The notes under the pieces were generated by a model. It was not told the origin of the DNA. It searched no databases and was given only the letters and a program-made list of their open reading frames with translations. From Meloidogyne chitwoodi (Eukaryota > Nematoda > Chromadorea > Rhabditida > Meloidogynidae), in assembly GCA_015183035.1 (NCBI GenBank), contig JACZZP010000001.1, forward strand, positions 1,550,001 to 1,614,000: a stretch of 64,000 bases of DNA. Reading direction: 5' to 3'. Every line of letters starts with the position of its first letter. Within the stretch, counting starts at the first letter, position 1. Shown one piece after another: positions 25,464-38,637 of the stretch. The translations under genes and the position numbers were made by a program.

Positions 25464-28400
25464 TCACGATGTTTCAAGTCCGTCATTCAAAATTAGCCTC
25501 ATCAATTCATTTTCATTATAGTCATCTGAAGAATTATTGCCACCGTTTATATTTCGCATTTTCTAAAAGAAAAATTTAAATATGTAGTATTGTAATAGAG
25601 ATAGGAATTTTGAAAAATCCTTGACCTGGATTCTGGATCTGGATTTTATTTATTGACCTGGACCAGACTCTGGACCTGGAGTCAAGGAAAAATCCAGATC
25701 CAGAAAAAATCAAGGTTTTTTTACCTGGATCCAGACCTGGATCTGGATTTTTTTTAAATTTTTAAAATATAAGAAAAAATGAAATATTATCATTAAAAAT
25801 ATTTATTATAAAATTTTTATCAAAATAATTTATCAATCTAATACTTATAATTTATCAATGGTAACTCTTTTTTCAAAAATATAATTAAGGTAAATTTTGA
25901 AAAAAAATTTACGCCAGGAACTCCAGGTAAAAAATGGCGCAAACCTGGATCTGGATCCTTGATTTTTTTAAATTTATCGACCTGGACCAGAGTCTGGACT
26001 CTGGATCCAGGAAAAATCCAGGTCTGGATCCAGATCCAGTCCTATCTCTATATTGTAATAATAAATTTATTTAAAACCTTTTTCTCTTTGTTAGCAGTAG
26101 TAGTAATTATAGTAGGAGAAGACTGACAGTTGTGAATATGTGCTGGTTTTGCTGGAGGTGTTGGTGGAATTGAAGGAAGTTTATTTACTGTTAAACAAAC
26201 ATTTCCATTGTTATGTCTTTGTCGTTGACCTTTAGGCCAGGCTTCCACAGTTGATAAAGTCATTGCACCAACTCGTGGTCGGAGGTTACAACAATCTTCC
26301 AAATCATTTTGTTCTTCATCTTCTGTTTTGATATTATTAATAATTTCATTATTTCTTTCTTCCTCTTCAATAAAAGTAATACTAGCAGTAGAAGATGGTG
26401 TTGATGATAAAGGTGGTGGTTGACTTTGAGGGAAAGGAGGAGGTGATGGAGAATAATCAGTTTTATCAATATCTAAATTTTTAAAAGAATTTTTTATTGT
26501 GAAAACTTTGTGTTAGGATAATTTACTTTAACGTATATATTTTACCTTTTGTTTCAGAATTTCTCTTCTTTAAATTTTCACTAGATTCATTCAATTTAGT
26601 TGGAATTGATTGTTCTAATGTTGATTGTCCTTTGTCAAGTTTTTGATTATTATCTGGACAAACACCAATTACAAGTCTATGAGGCTGAATTTCTAGAATA
26701 TTTGTATCTAAATTTAATTGTTGTTGTGGTGTTTGTCTGTCATCAGAATCTGTACATTCATTTATTTGAAGTGTAGATGTTGTTGATGAACAAATTGAAT
26801 TAGCCGTTGCTTTAGAATGTTCTCCACAAGAAATATGAGCTGTTGTATTGGAACTTGCAGTTTCTGTAGAATGATGAGAAGAATGCAAAGAAGAAGCAGA
26901 AGATATGCCTGAAGAAGATGAAGCAAATGATTCAGAAGATAAACAAGACATTGTTGATTGAGAACTAAAACGTCGCCCATTCTGTAACAAAAAAGTATAA
27001 AAATATAAATTAGATAAAAAATTTTGTGGTACTTATGTGGTTTATATCCTCAATTTTTTTAAACATAAGAGGAGTTAAGTTAATTTTTGAGGTGCAGCTT
27101 CAGTAATCACCTAAAATGAGCTTTGTCTTTTAGGTATAACTTTATCAAAAATTGACCAATCACATGATTTTGGTCTAATTAAACTAAGCTTGACGAGCTC
27201 TATCAAATTTATCATTTGCATATTTGAATTTTTCAACCCAAAAATGAGCTTACTCCCCTCTATAGTTAAAAAACTGAGGATACAAACCACATACATAAGT
27301 ACCAAAAAATATTTTCCTTTTAATAATTAAAAAAATAAATATTGTTAAAAATGTTATAAACCAATTCTTGAAGTTTGGAGGAAATTTTTCGTGAAGATCC
27401 ACTAACGGCACTTGAAACATTCCATGAAAAACGCTTTAAAATTCCGGTAGAATTTGCATTACTATTAGTACAACAAACATTTGTAGGAGGAATTCCTGTA
27501 GTAATACAAGAATTATTACCACAATCAGAAGAAATATTTATATTATTTTCTTCATCTGCAACAATATTACATCCTTTAATTTATTTATATATTTTTTAAA
27601 TAAATTTATTTACCATTTGTACAATTTAATTTAAGCTTGTTTGTTAAAGTAGAAGATTGTTTTTGTGTTTGACGGCGTATTGTATCAATTTCTCCAACCG
27701 TATGATAACGTTTTTCAAAACGTCTTTGATTATTAATACTTGGAGAAGTATTTATTTTATTTTGAATTGGGGAAGAAATATTTTGTAGAGAATCTAAACA
27801 AAATAAATAAATTAAAAAATTTTATTAAAAAATTTTTTAAACCATTTTGAGGTATTGAAGTATTTAAACCAATATTAGAAACAACTACAGGTGTAATTAT
27901 AGCAGCAGCAGTACTTGCAGCTACATTCATTGCTTGTAAAACAACAGAATGATCTAAAGTATTGTCTACTAATGAAGTTGATGAAGGAATTGTTGTTGAT
28001 GTTGTTATTATTGTATTATCTTTATCTAAATTTATAAAATAAATTTATAATTAAAATAAATTTTTTTGAGAAAGAGAAAAAAGTCTACAAAATATACAAA
28101 TATTTTAATAAGAAAAGTGTTTTGTCTCTGTACTAAATAAAATATACAAAGAATACTTATATCTAATAGAAACACTAATATCTCCAAAATATTTTTCTCA
28201 AAACTCAATTATTCTGAAAATTTGGAATTTTCCGTAAATTTCCCATATAAAATCTTTAAAAAATTATAACCATTTTTATCATTTTCAATATTTTGATCAA
28301 ATGAAGAAATAGATTCTTTATTATTTGTTGGTGTCAATTTTTGTTGCCTTTCAAGACGTTCCCTTCTTTTTTGTTCATTTAAAATATTTGTATTTTTTAT

Positions 28401-31400
28401 TTCCAAAGATTCAATTTCTTCTTTTAATTCTTTATTTTCTATTATTTCATTATCTAAAACATCACTTTCTATATTAAATTGTTTTTTTAATTTCTGATCT
28501 TTTAAAGAATTATTTATTTCACAATGACAAAAACATTTTTTTTCTTTTTTTTGATATAATAATTGATCTTCTGATCTACGAGTAATTAATTGTGGAAGTA
28601 ATATATTATTATGATTAGATGAAGTATTATCAATAATATTATTATTACAACAAATTGTTCCATCTAATAAATTTTCTGTAAATGAATCAGCAGCTCCTGA
28701 AGCAATCATTACCTTTAATTAAAAAATAAATTAAAAATAATAAAGTTTTACTAAACCTGTGAATCCATACTACGACTTTTTCTATGTAAAACATTATTAG
28801 AAGAAGAAATTACTGACTGACAACAATTGCAATTACAATGTTTTTGCTGTTGAACTATTTGACGAAGAATTTCAGTAGAAAATGTAGAAGTCTGGTTATT
28901 TATATTAGAACAACAATTAGAAGATATATTAATTCTATTCAATGTTTGATAATTACCAAACTTTTCATTAATTCCAAAAAAGTTATCTAAAAATAAATTA
29001 AATTAAATAAAAAATATTATTATACCATTAGTTGTTGCTGCATTAGCACGTAAAGCAGCAAAATCTTGTTGTGCCATTGCCATCATTTCTAACCAACGCC
29101 TCGTTTCCTCCATTCCAGCAGTGAACATTAAAAGAAAATGAGAAGGTGATTCAAATTCATTCATACAAATTAAATAAAAACCAGCTTAAAAAATAAATAA
29201 CTAAAATCATTTTTAAATATTATAAAACATACTTCCTTCACTAAAATGATGAAATCTAAGATTTGAAATATGCATTGGTTGTTTTGTAACACGTAATCGA
29301 TCATTACGTCTAGACACAGATTTGCAAATAAGAAGCATATCAGTAAATAAAATACAATGAACTTCTTGCTTAAAATAATTAAAAATAATTTTAGAGTTAA
29401 TTTTTATTCTAAATTAATTTAGATGGTATATTATAAGTAAATAGGAATGAATATATGTAGAATTAAAATAATGGAATAAAATGAATTTTTAGAAAACACT
29501 CAACGTTTAGATGAGGTAAAAAGAGGAAAATAAATAATAATTTAAAAAATATATTCACCAACTTTAGGGCTTTGTTTTCCTTCACGCATTTTTAAATCTC
29601 CACGTGTATACATTCTTCTAAATTTTGGTTGTTGTAAACCTAGAAAGGGCATAGGTAAAAGTAAATTAAAATGTGGAGGTGGACGATTCAATGCAGCAAA
29701 TAATAATTGTTGATTATTATTATTAAATAATGAATGTGTTGGAGGAGGTGGAAGAGGAAAAATTCTTTCAAATTCATCATTATCAACAACATCATAGCTT
29801 TCTATAGTTTTCATTAATTCTGCTAATTGTATTCGTAAATCATTATTATTCATTTCATAATTTAATCTAAAAGTTGCTGCCTCAACACAATCAATCATTG
29901 ACTATATAAAATATATTTTTGTTTTAATTTATATTAAAATATACTTGTATAATTAATTTTTCATCAGTATTAGCAGAACTTCTTTGTACAGCTTTTAATA
30001 AAAGTGAGTAACGTGTAATTCTTTGCATAGGTCCACTAAGTGCATCAACAAGTTTTTGCCTATTTAATAAAGTATGTTGTTCAGCCCAACGAACAAATTC
30101 TGCAAATATTTCATTTTCTTTTTGTTTTTTTTGAACATAAGCATGACTTTCAGCTAAACCTATATTAAAGTCAATATAACATAAAGACCAATCCAAAATT
30201 GATTCAAAACCATTACGAAGTAAAAGAACATTTAATGGATCTTTTGTTTCTCTAAAAAAATTAAATAATTTAATTTATTCAATAGGATAAATTGAGAAAA
30301 ATTAAAATCAATTGAAATTTTGCTATAAAACTGTTTTATGCTTCCCCATTTTTGCATTATCCTAACAACAAGATTGTATGTCCGTATACTTGAGAAAGTA
30401 TATGAGTGAATAAAAATGAAGGCACAGTCGGTTGTGCTCTTGGGCTCATTCCACGATGGTTCAATTCCATCTACCATCAAAGTTAGTTAATACATATTTA
30501 TTCTACCTTGATTTTAGAAGCATAGTCCCAATTGCTAAAGACCAAAAATGTAGATTACATCGTAATAATTGAGAATAATTAAGAAATACACAATGTCTAT
30601 TTATATCTCTAAGATGCCCTTGTCGTTGTAATTCTATTAAACAATATTCTAAATCTTCAAGTAATTGAAGCTGAAGAATATAACGACGTTCAGTAGAAAC
30701 AATTTCCCAGAGAGCTTCTTGTTGTTCACTTTGACGTTTATTTTGAATTTTTTGAATATTAACAATTTCTGTCCAATGTTGTTCTAAATCAAGTAAAGAA
30801 TTTAATTCAGTTTCTTGTGACCGACTAGCTACTGCTTGGACAAATAAACGTTCCAAAATAGGAGTTAATTTATCCTTTTATTTAAAATTAATGATTAATA
30901 TATAAATATTTAAAACAAACTTTTGTAAAGAAAATTCCTTTTCTACCAATTGTAGCAGTAATACCCCCAACATTTCCACAAGAATTAATTGTTGATTGAA
31001 TGCTATTATTATTTAAATTTCCTCCACCAAATCCAGAAATAGTATGTTTTCGATTTATAATAAATCCACTTCCTCCAATTGATTGTGAATTAACACAAAT
31101 ATCATCACTGCTTTGCTGATGTTGAAGTTGTAATAAACTACAACTATTTGGAATATATTGAGAATTAATCTAAATTTTATATTCAAATTTATTTATTTTT
31201 TAAAGTATTATTTACCCCTCTATAATGTTCTTCAGGCAAAAATTCTTCATTAATATTTGAACGACAATGTCTATTTAAAAGAAAGTCACTATTACTATGA
31301 GAAGTAGGTGCAGCACCACCAAAGATAGCAGTTAATGTTGGTGGAGCATCTACAAGAGTATTTGTTGTGGTTGTTGATGAATTTAGGGAACTTTTACGTT

Positions 31401-33610
31401 TTTGGGATAATTGAGAAGAACAACAATTAATTGAAGAATTTGTACATAAACGATCAGGTGAATCTAGTAGACAAGAATTGGATATATTAGTTGAAGAAGA
31501 ATTAACTAAAACTGATGATGGAGGGGGAGAATCATTTGGATAATTAGAGGTACATCTTCCATGTTTTCCCATCTGAAATAAATAAAGTTTTAAATGAAAA
31601 AAATGTAAGAGAATATTAAAAATTAAAAAAAAAAAAGAATTTAAATAAAAATAATTTAAAAGAAGTAAAATTATTATTTTATGACAAAAATAAATACAAG
31701 ATGAAAATTTAGGAGGTAAAAAGAAAGAAATAAAAGCTTAAGAGAACTCACAATCATCATTCTGCTTTTCTTTTGCGTGAAGGACGATTTTCGCGCGGCC
31801 GAAGAGACAGGTAGTAATGTCGTCATAGTTGACTTTGATGATAATGTTGTAGTAGGGATTCCTTTTTTTAGTCCTCCTTTCTCTCCTCCTATGCTGACTA
31901 CTAGAGGTGAAATGGAGGAAGAAGAGAATGAATTGATACAAGTAATAGGTCCAGTAAAAGAAGATGTAGATGAAGAAAAATTATTAGTTTGATCTTTATT
32001 ATTATTGCCAACTGATGATAAATTATTAAAAATAATATTATTATTTTTAATAGTATTATTAGTAGTAGATGACCGAATAGAAAGAGAAGAAGGAGAAGAA
32101 GATACACTACTACAATCACTAGTTTTATTATTATTATTATTAAAAGAAGAATGAAAAAAGGAAGAAGAAGATGAAGAAGTGCCTTTATTATTTATTCCTT
32201 TAATTTTTTTATTATTAATATTTTTATTAATTTTCTCTTCCATACTATTACTGTTGTTTTTCGTTGTTTGTTTATGCATTTGTTGTATTCTTTTTTTTTT
32301 ATCGCCTGTCACATTTTTATTATTATTTAGGTTGTTATTATTGTCCACTAATAAAATTCTTTCTTTTGTAGACAGTTCTTCTCTTTCCTCATAATTCTCT
32401 ATTTTATTATTTTCCTCGCATTCTTTTAGTAATTTCCCGCCAATATTTATATTTTTCTTCTGAATTTTCTCGTTATCCATTTGAGAGATCATTTCTTCAT
32501 TTTCTATTTGCATTTCTCCCTTTGTTACAATCTCATCGCCAATTATATTTTTTTGTGAAACTTTTGAATATTTTTCATTTATTTCATCTTCAGTTTGTAG
32601 AAGAGATAATGTAAATGAAGAATCTGATGACGTAGTCATTGTTGTTGTTGTTGATGTTATAGTCTTTGTTGTTGACTGTTTATTTAATAATCCAATATTT
32701 GTTGTTGTATTAATACTACTTTCTCCACATTCTGTGCTATCTATTGACTTTATTGTTTTCTTTCCACAACTTGCTGAATTATAATGATCATCTTTGCTAG
32801 TAAAAGCTCCAAGAAAAGTATTAACACCCGAACAACGACGACGTGTTTCACGTCTATGTTGTTGTCTTTGACCGCAATGTTGTTGCATTAATGAACCAGA
32901 AGACCATGTTCCAGCATTTGTACAGCTATTTTTAACTAAAAAAATTATTTTTTAAACTTTTAAATAAAAAAACACCTCGAACAAAAATTTTATGTCCTGC
33001 TAAAAAGAAAGAATCAGATGTTTCGGGTATTGGTGTTGTTGATTTTTCTAATAAAAATTCCACGCATCCAATAGGAATTCCGTGTCTTTCCAAAAATGGG
33101 ACTAAACAATCAATAAGACGACGACCGGGAATTACTTCTATCTAAAAAATATATATTTCTTATTAAAATAAAAAAACTATTTAACAAATTATATTTTTAA
33201 TATTAAATTTATTTTAAAAAGTAAAATTATAGTTGAGTCAAAAAAATTATTAAAAAAAAGTATTTATTTATTACTAATTGTGCAGTTCCAGTATCTGTAA
33301 TACTTCTGCCATTTCTATTATTATTATTATTTTCATTATTATTTCCAACACATTGTTGTATTGTAGATCCAAATAAATCAACATTAATATATTCTGGTTT
33401 ATTATTATTTGTTGTTGTTGTAATAACAGCATTAACAGAAGATGCTCTTTTAAATTTTGCTGAAATAATATTTTTATTAGAATTTTGAGAAGGCAAAACA
33501 TTATTTAAAAGGCTAGAAGATGAAGTATTTGCACTTTTTGAACAATCACGAATTTTTTGTTGTTGAGAATTTTGTTTTTGATTTTGTTGTTGTTGTCGGT
33601 CAAATCTCAT
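25464..33610 (-). CDS. PLEKHG5-like Rho guanine nucleotide exchange factor (RBD-like, DH, PH)
   Basis: Large multi-exon gene. It starts at CAT 33608-33610 ([19 protein letters not shown]). A Raf-type Ras-binding-like domain lies in the second coding segment ([20 protein letters not shown], then [16 protein letters not shown], about 32980-33145). The exon at 31750-32935 is over 1 kb of Ser/Asn/Thr low complexity. The DH domain (about 29900-30790) reads [60 protein letters not shown] and [22 protein letters not shown] domain follows ([40 protein letters not shown]). The C-terminal third is Ser-rich and ends [17 protein letters not shown]. An RBD-like domain ahead of DH-PH is the PLEKHG5 arrangement; it would activate RhoA-type GTPases at the cell cortex. 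The exact exon set in the low-complexity parts is uncertain. Confidence 0.78.
25596..26050. mobile_element. hAT-type MITE with 8-bp target duplication TATTGTAA
   Basis: Ends TAGAGATAGGA / TCCTATCTCTA are inverted, and TATTGTAA stands directly outside both (25588-25595 and 26051-26058). An 8-bp duplication and a TAGRG-type end point to the hAT superfamily. The outer parts consist of the words CCTGGATCTGGATTTT and CCTGGACCAGACTCTGG, repeated in both orientations. It lies in the last intron of the RhoGEF gene. Confidence 0.88.
27026..27307. mobile_element. MITE in a RhoGEF intron with GGTACTTATG ends
   Basis: The left arm GTGGTACTTATGTGGTTTAT (27026 on) pairs with the right arm, which on the minus strand reads TTGGTACTTATGTATGTGG followed by TTTGTATCCTCAGTTTTTTAA. 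About 40-bp imperfect inverted repeats. Its interior holds TGAGCTTACTCCCCTCTATA and GTAATCACCTAAAATGAGCT, modules also found inside the elements at 45827 and 47413. Confidence 0.75.
30415..30478 (+). pseudogene. tRNA-derived sequence in a RhoGEF intron
   Basis: A perfect T-arm (GATGG TTCAATT CCATC, 30455-30471) with a consensus B-box GGTTCAATTCC and a D-arm (GCAC AGTCGGTT GTGC, 30422-30437) with the GG of the D-loop. A CUCAU anticodon-type loop lies between them, but the variable region is missing and no acceptor stem can be formed. It is probably a tRNA pseudogene or SINE head. Confidence 0.4.
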
Positions 33611-35879
33611 ATTCTTTTTTATAAAAAATAATATAAAAAGAATATTTTTAAAAAATTCTAAAAAAAAAAATTATTAATGATAAAATAAATAAATTATTAT
33701 TATTTAAATTTACAATATATTTTTTTAAATAAAATTTATATCATTAAAGATAGAATTAAAAAATTTAAATATCAAAAATTATTATTTTTAAATTTTTAAT
33801 AATAATAATATAAGTTGCGTAATTATAAAAAAAGGAAAGAGAAAAAAATACAGGAATACCTTTTTAAAATAATTTTAAAAAAATTAAAAAAAAATTAAAA
33901 AAATGTCTATTAGTACATTTATAAAATGAAATAAGAGAGATTTTAAATATAAAAAATAAACAAATAAATAATTAAAATTACTTGTATATATTTTTTTTTA
34001 ATTTTAAAATTTAATTCATTATTTTTACTTTTTTTAAATAAAATATTATTTAATAATCATTGCGCAATCTTTGTTCGAAAAAAATAAAAATTAGAGCAAT
34101 AAATGAGAGATTTTATCAAAAATAAATAAAACATAAAAATATTTAAAAAAAAATGTTCAAAAAACAAAAAGGAAAAAATTAAAAAAATTTTTTTTAAAAT
34201 AAACTAAAGAAATTTAATACTAAAAATTGTTTTTATTCATTTGCAATATTTATATTTTAGTAAAAATAAAAAAACTAAAAAAATAAGGGTTACAGATGTA
34301 TGAGGGAGTAAAGAAGAATATAAATATACTCAAAATTGTAAAAAAAGTTAAAAAAATTCTAAAAAAAAACGATTAAATAAATGAGAAATACTAAAATAAG
34401 CTTAATTTTTTGTATTTTGTTCGTCCCGTTTTTTTAGTATTTTTTGAAAAAAAGAAGTATTAAATTTCAAATATTTATAAAATAAAACTTTTTATTTCTT
34501 TTAAAAAAAGAGAGAAAGATAAAAAGAATTAATATGAAAGAGAAAAAAATAAATAAAATATATGTACATATTTACTACTTAATTTTGATTTTATTTTTTT
34601 TCTAAATTTTATTTTACAAAGTTTAAAACATAATAATAATTTTTTGAAATTTTATTAAAAAGAGATTTTTTATAATTTTAAAATTATCTTTTGTATATAA
34701 AAATGTTTTTTGACATCTATCTATTAAATATATTAAATGAGTTTTTGTTTACATTAAAAAAGTGCATTTTTCTTCTTTTTTAAAAGAGAAAACCGTCGGT
34801 AAAACGGCTGTCGGTCAAAATTTAATTTTTGTTTTTATAATTATTTAAGTTTAATTAACATTTTCATCCTTCATTAAATAAATTTATTTTATATTTTTGA
34901 ATTTTTTTAAATTTAATTTTCAATTTTGATATTTCAAAACAAAATTTTTTGTCTTATTTTGGAATTTAACCATTTCAAAGGTGTTTAATTGTATTTCAAA
35001 ATAAAGATGTTCATATGTACAAATATATTTTTTATATAAAAAAATATAATATATTAGTATTTTTATTTCTTATTTAAAATTAATTTCTTATTTTAATTAA
35101 TAAAAATTTTTAAATTTTATTTCAAGTTTAAAATTATAAAATTTTTTTAAAATATATTGTATTTTTTTTAAATTTGTTTATCTAATTTATTTGCTTTGTT
35201 ATTTTTTTTGTAATAATTTTTTAATTAATACATAAATTTTTTTTTTGAAAAATTTACTTTGCTTATTAAAAATTTAAAATTTCTTTGCTTTTTTTAAAAA
35301 ATATTAAATTTGATTTTAGTTTTGTTAAAATATTTTTTCGTATTTTATTTTTAAAATATTTAATTTTTTAATAATTTTATTTTTTTTATTTATGGATTTT
35401 TATAAAACTTTTTTTAAATATTTTATTTAGTTTTTAATATATTTTATATAAAAGTTTTGTTTTTATAATAATAAATTTATTTAGTGTTAATACTTATAAT
35501 TTAAAAAATATACATATATGTATGTACATACTTATATATATAACAATTTTAATAATTTAGGTAAAAGAAATTTATTTTCAAAAATGAAAAAATTATCTTA
35601 AAAAAATACGATCTATATATTAATTAATTTTTTATTAAATCAAGAAAGTTTAAATAAATAAAAAGGAAAGAAGGGCTCTAAGCTCCCTTAAAAAGCAAAA
35701 GATTGATTTAACAATAAATTTATAAGAATTTATAGAAAATTTTTTTAAAGAAAATAATTCAATTATTTTAAAAAACGTAAAAAGATTTTTTGTATCAGTT
35801 TTTTTCTAAAGTATTTTTTAGCTTTAGTTATTGAAATATTTTCTTTATTATGTTTGGTTATACTTCACTATGAGTCCAA

Positions 35880-36720
35880 TGAAAGTTTGTGTTGAAGCAA
35901 AAAATGCTTTAAAAAATGAAGAAAAAATTGCTTCAAAAAAATAAAAAAATTTTTCAAAAAATGAAGCAAAAAAATTTTTAAATAAAAATTGTGAAAAAAT
36001 TTCTTAAAGAGTTAAGAAAAAATGTTTTAAAAAATAAAGTAGGAAAATTTTTGTACATTGTTGTAAAAAAGAAAATTGAAGCCAGGAAATTGCTTCATAA
36101 AAAACATTGAAAATGATTCAAAAAAGAAATGAAGCATTGATAAATGATTTTAATTATATTAAGGATTAAAAGTTCCTTTCAAAATGACGAAACAGTTTAA
36201 AACTTAAACATTGTAAAATCTTCGAAACAATGAAATATTGAAAAAGTTTTTAAAAGAAATTAAGTCATTAAAAATTCTTCAACGAGTAAATTAAACATTG
36301 AAAATATTTCAAAAAGTATTTAAAGAACTTAAAATTCTTTAACAAAAAATGAAGAAAAAAATGTTTCAACAATGAATTGATCACTGAAATGCTTCTATAT
36401 TAAATTTAAACATTGAAATTCTTTATTATGATGAAGCAAAGAAAAATATCAGAAAAATAAAACACTAAAAATGTTTCAAAAGAAAATGAAGCACTGAAAA
36501 TCTTTGAAAAGATGTTGGAACAATAATGTTTCAGAAATGAAATGAAGTATTGAAATGCTTCAACGAGAAATCGAAGCGTTGGAAATGCTTCGATATTAAA
36601 TTGAAGCATTGAAAATTCGTCGTCAAACTGTCGAAGGACTGAAAATGTTAAAGAAAATGAAGAACTGAAAATTCTTCAAAAAATAAGCTTAAAATGTTTA
36701 AAGTTTTGAAATACATTGTT
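35880..36720. repeat. Degenerate AATGAAGCATTGAAAATGCTTC repeat cluster
   Basis: Roughly 20 irregular repeats of the short words GAAGCATTGAAA and AATGCTTCAAAAA at about 30-50 base spacing; the two words are reverse complements, so many adjacent copies can form hairpins. The array is old and imperfect and has no open frame of interest. Confidence 0.65.
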
Positions 36721-36913
36721 TTAGTTATTAATTGCAATTGAAGTATTAATTAACAAAATAATATAATTTTCTTTAAAAAATACAATCATTTTTATAATAT
36801 TAATTTTACCTTTAATTTAAAAAATAAATATTGAAAATACTAAAATTTTAATTTTTTTAAATTATATTTAAAAAGTATTTTTTTATGTATAAGTTTTTTA
36901 AAACATAGAAAGA

Positions 36914-36946
36914 GTGTTTAGAAGCCGCGAAGCGGCTTCTAAACGC
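36914..36946. repeat. Perfect hairpin TTTAGAAGCCGC-GAA-GCGGCTTCTAAA
   Basis: A 12-bp perfect stem with a 3-base loop (36917-36943), extended by one G-C, one G-T and one further G-C pair outside. It is the only GC-rich sequence for several kilobases. Confidence 0.8.
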
Positions 36947-38558
36947 TCGTTTTTATTAAAATTAAATTGATTTTAAATATTTAAAAAATATATTTATAAT
37001 TTAATTTATATAAATTAATTAATAAATTATATATTAAGAGTAAATAATGTTTAAGTTATTTTTAAATATTTAATAAAAATATTTAAATAAATTTAATATT
37101 TTTAGTAATATTTATAAATAAATAAATAAATATTCGGAACTAATATTTTTTTAAATTATGTACATATAAACAAATATATTTATATTAATTCACTAGAAAA
37201 AAAGAAATATTTAATGGGACAAACAATAATTAATTAATATAAATTGATTTTTTAAAAAAAGTTTAATAATTATATTAAAAAATGTTTATCACAAAAACTT
37301 TAAATTTTATTAAATATTTAATCTAAGGAATTTAAATTTTTTGAAAAAAAGTGCTTAAAAAATTAAATTTTAAATATTTTACAAAAATAAATATTTAAAT
37401 ATTTATTATAAGTGTCTAATAAATATTTATAATTAATATATTAATGTTTATTTTTATTAATTATAAAATTTAGAAAAAAATATTTTTTAACAATAAAATT
37501 GATATTATCATTAAAAATAATAAATATAGTAACAAACTGATTTTTTTATTTTTTAAATTAAATTGCTAAAAGCTAAAAATAAATTAAGTAAATAAATAAA
37601 AATTTTTAAAAAAATGTAAAAAAGAAAAAAAATAAATTTAAATATATTTTTATAATAATTTAATTTTTAAAATAATAATTTATGTAGTTATTTTTTTAAA
37701 ATTTTATTTTCGCAAAAATTGAAGAGAGCACTTAAACAATATAAAATAATATTATTTTATATAATAATTGACCTAAATATTTTAAAATAAAATTTTTATC
37801 TCTTTATTTTAAATTAAAAGTAATTTATAAAATTAAAATTAAATATTATTCATTTAAAAATAAAAAATATATTTTCTAATAATTTAAAATAAATTATTTA
37901 TTTTATTGCAGAATAAATAAAATTCCAATGACGGAAAATTTAAAAAAGGGTTATTTATTTTATAAATATATATATTTATTTATATATTGCGTAAAATTAA
38001 CGCAGTGCACGTAAATTTCTCTTCTGTGTGATTGTATCAAAATAATTCCAGTAATAAGTACAATAATAAAATAATATTTAATAATATTGTGCGCACATTC
38101 CATTCCGCTGAATAAGTTTTTAAACACACACAGACAAATGCTTTCTTTTTTTTTCAAGAAAATAAATAATTTATTAAAATTTATTTTTATTTAATTATAT
38201 TTACATATATTTAAAAATAATAAACCAAAACTTTAAATATTTATAGAAAAAAGTTTAGAAAAATAAAAATTAAAAATATTTATATTTATTTAATTATATA
38301 AAATTATTTAAATTTTTTAATTTAAAATATTATTAAATTATTTTTGTAAAATATTAAATAAATAATTAAAAAAAACTTTTATTTTTTCTACAACCATTAA
38401 TTCGTCAAAAAAATAAATAAACAAATTAGGTAATAATTAATTAATTATGAGATCATAATTAACATTTTTTAATAAAAGAAAATGAATATTAAATTTTTAA
38501 TTTAAAAAAAAAGAAGAATATAATTATTAAATTAGATATATTACTTAATTTCTAGACC

Positions 38559-38637
38559 TTATGATTCAAATTCAGAGTTTAGTCCAGGTCAATAAATCAA
38601 AATCCAGATCAAGAATTTTTAAAAATTTCTATCTCTA
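38559..38637. mobile_element. Decayed end of the hAT MITE family at 25596
   Basis: Read on the minus strand, it runs TAGAGATAGAAATTTTTAAA, then TTCTTGATCTGGATTTTG, then ATTTATTGACCTGGAC. This parallels the left end of the 25596 element for about 80 bases with scattered changes. Only one end is present. Confidence 0.7.

Noticed and set aside
31777..32394. Plus-strand frames across the Ser/Asn-rich RhoGEF exon
   Set aside because: Shadows of low-complexity codons on the minus strand; Leu/Phe strings without domains.
35880..36720. CRISPR-like spaced repeats
   Set aside because: Spacing and repeat length are irregular, the words are degenerate and self-complementary, and the genome is eukaryotic.
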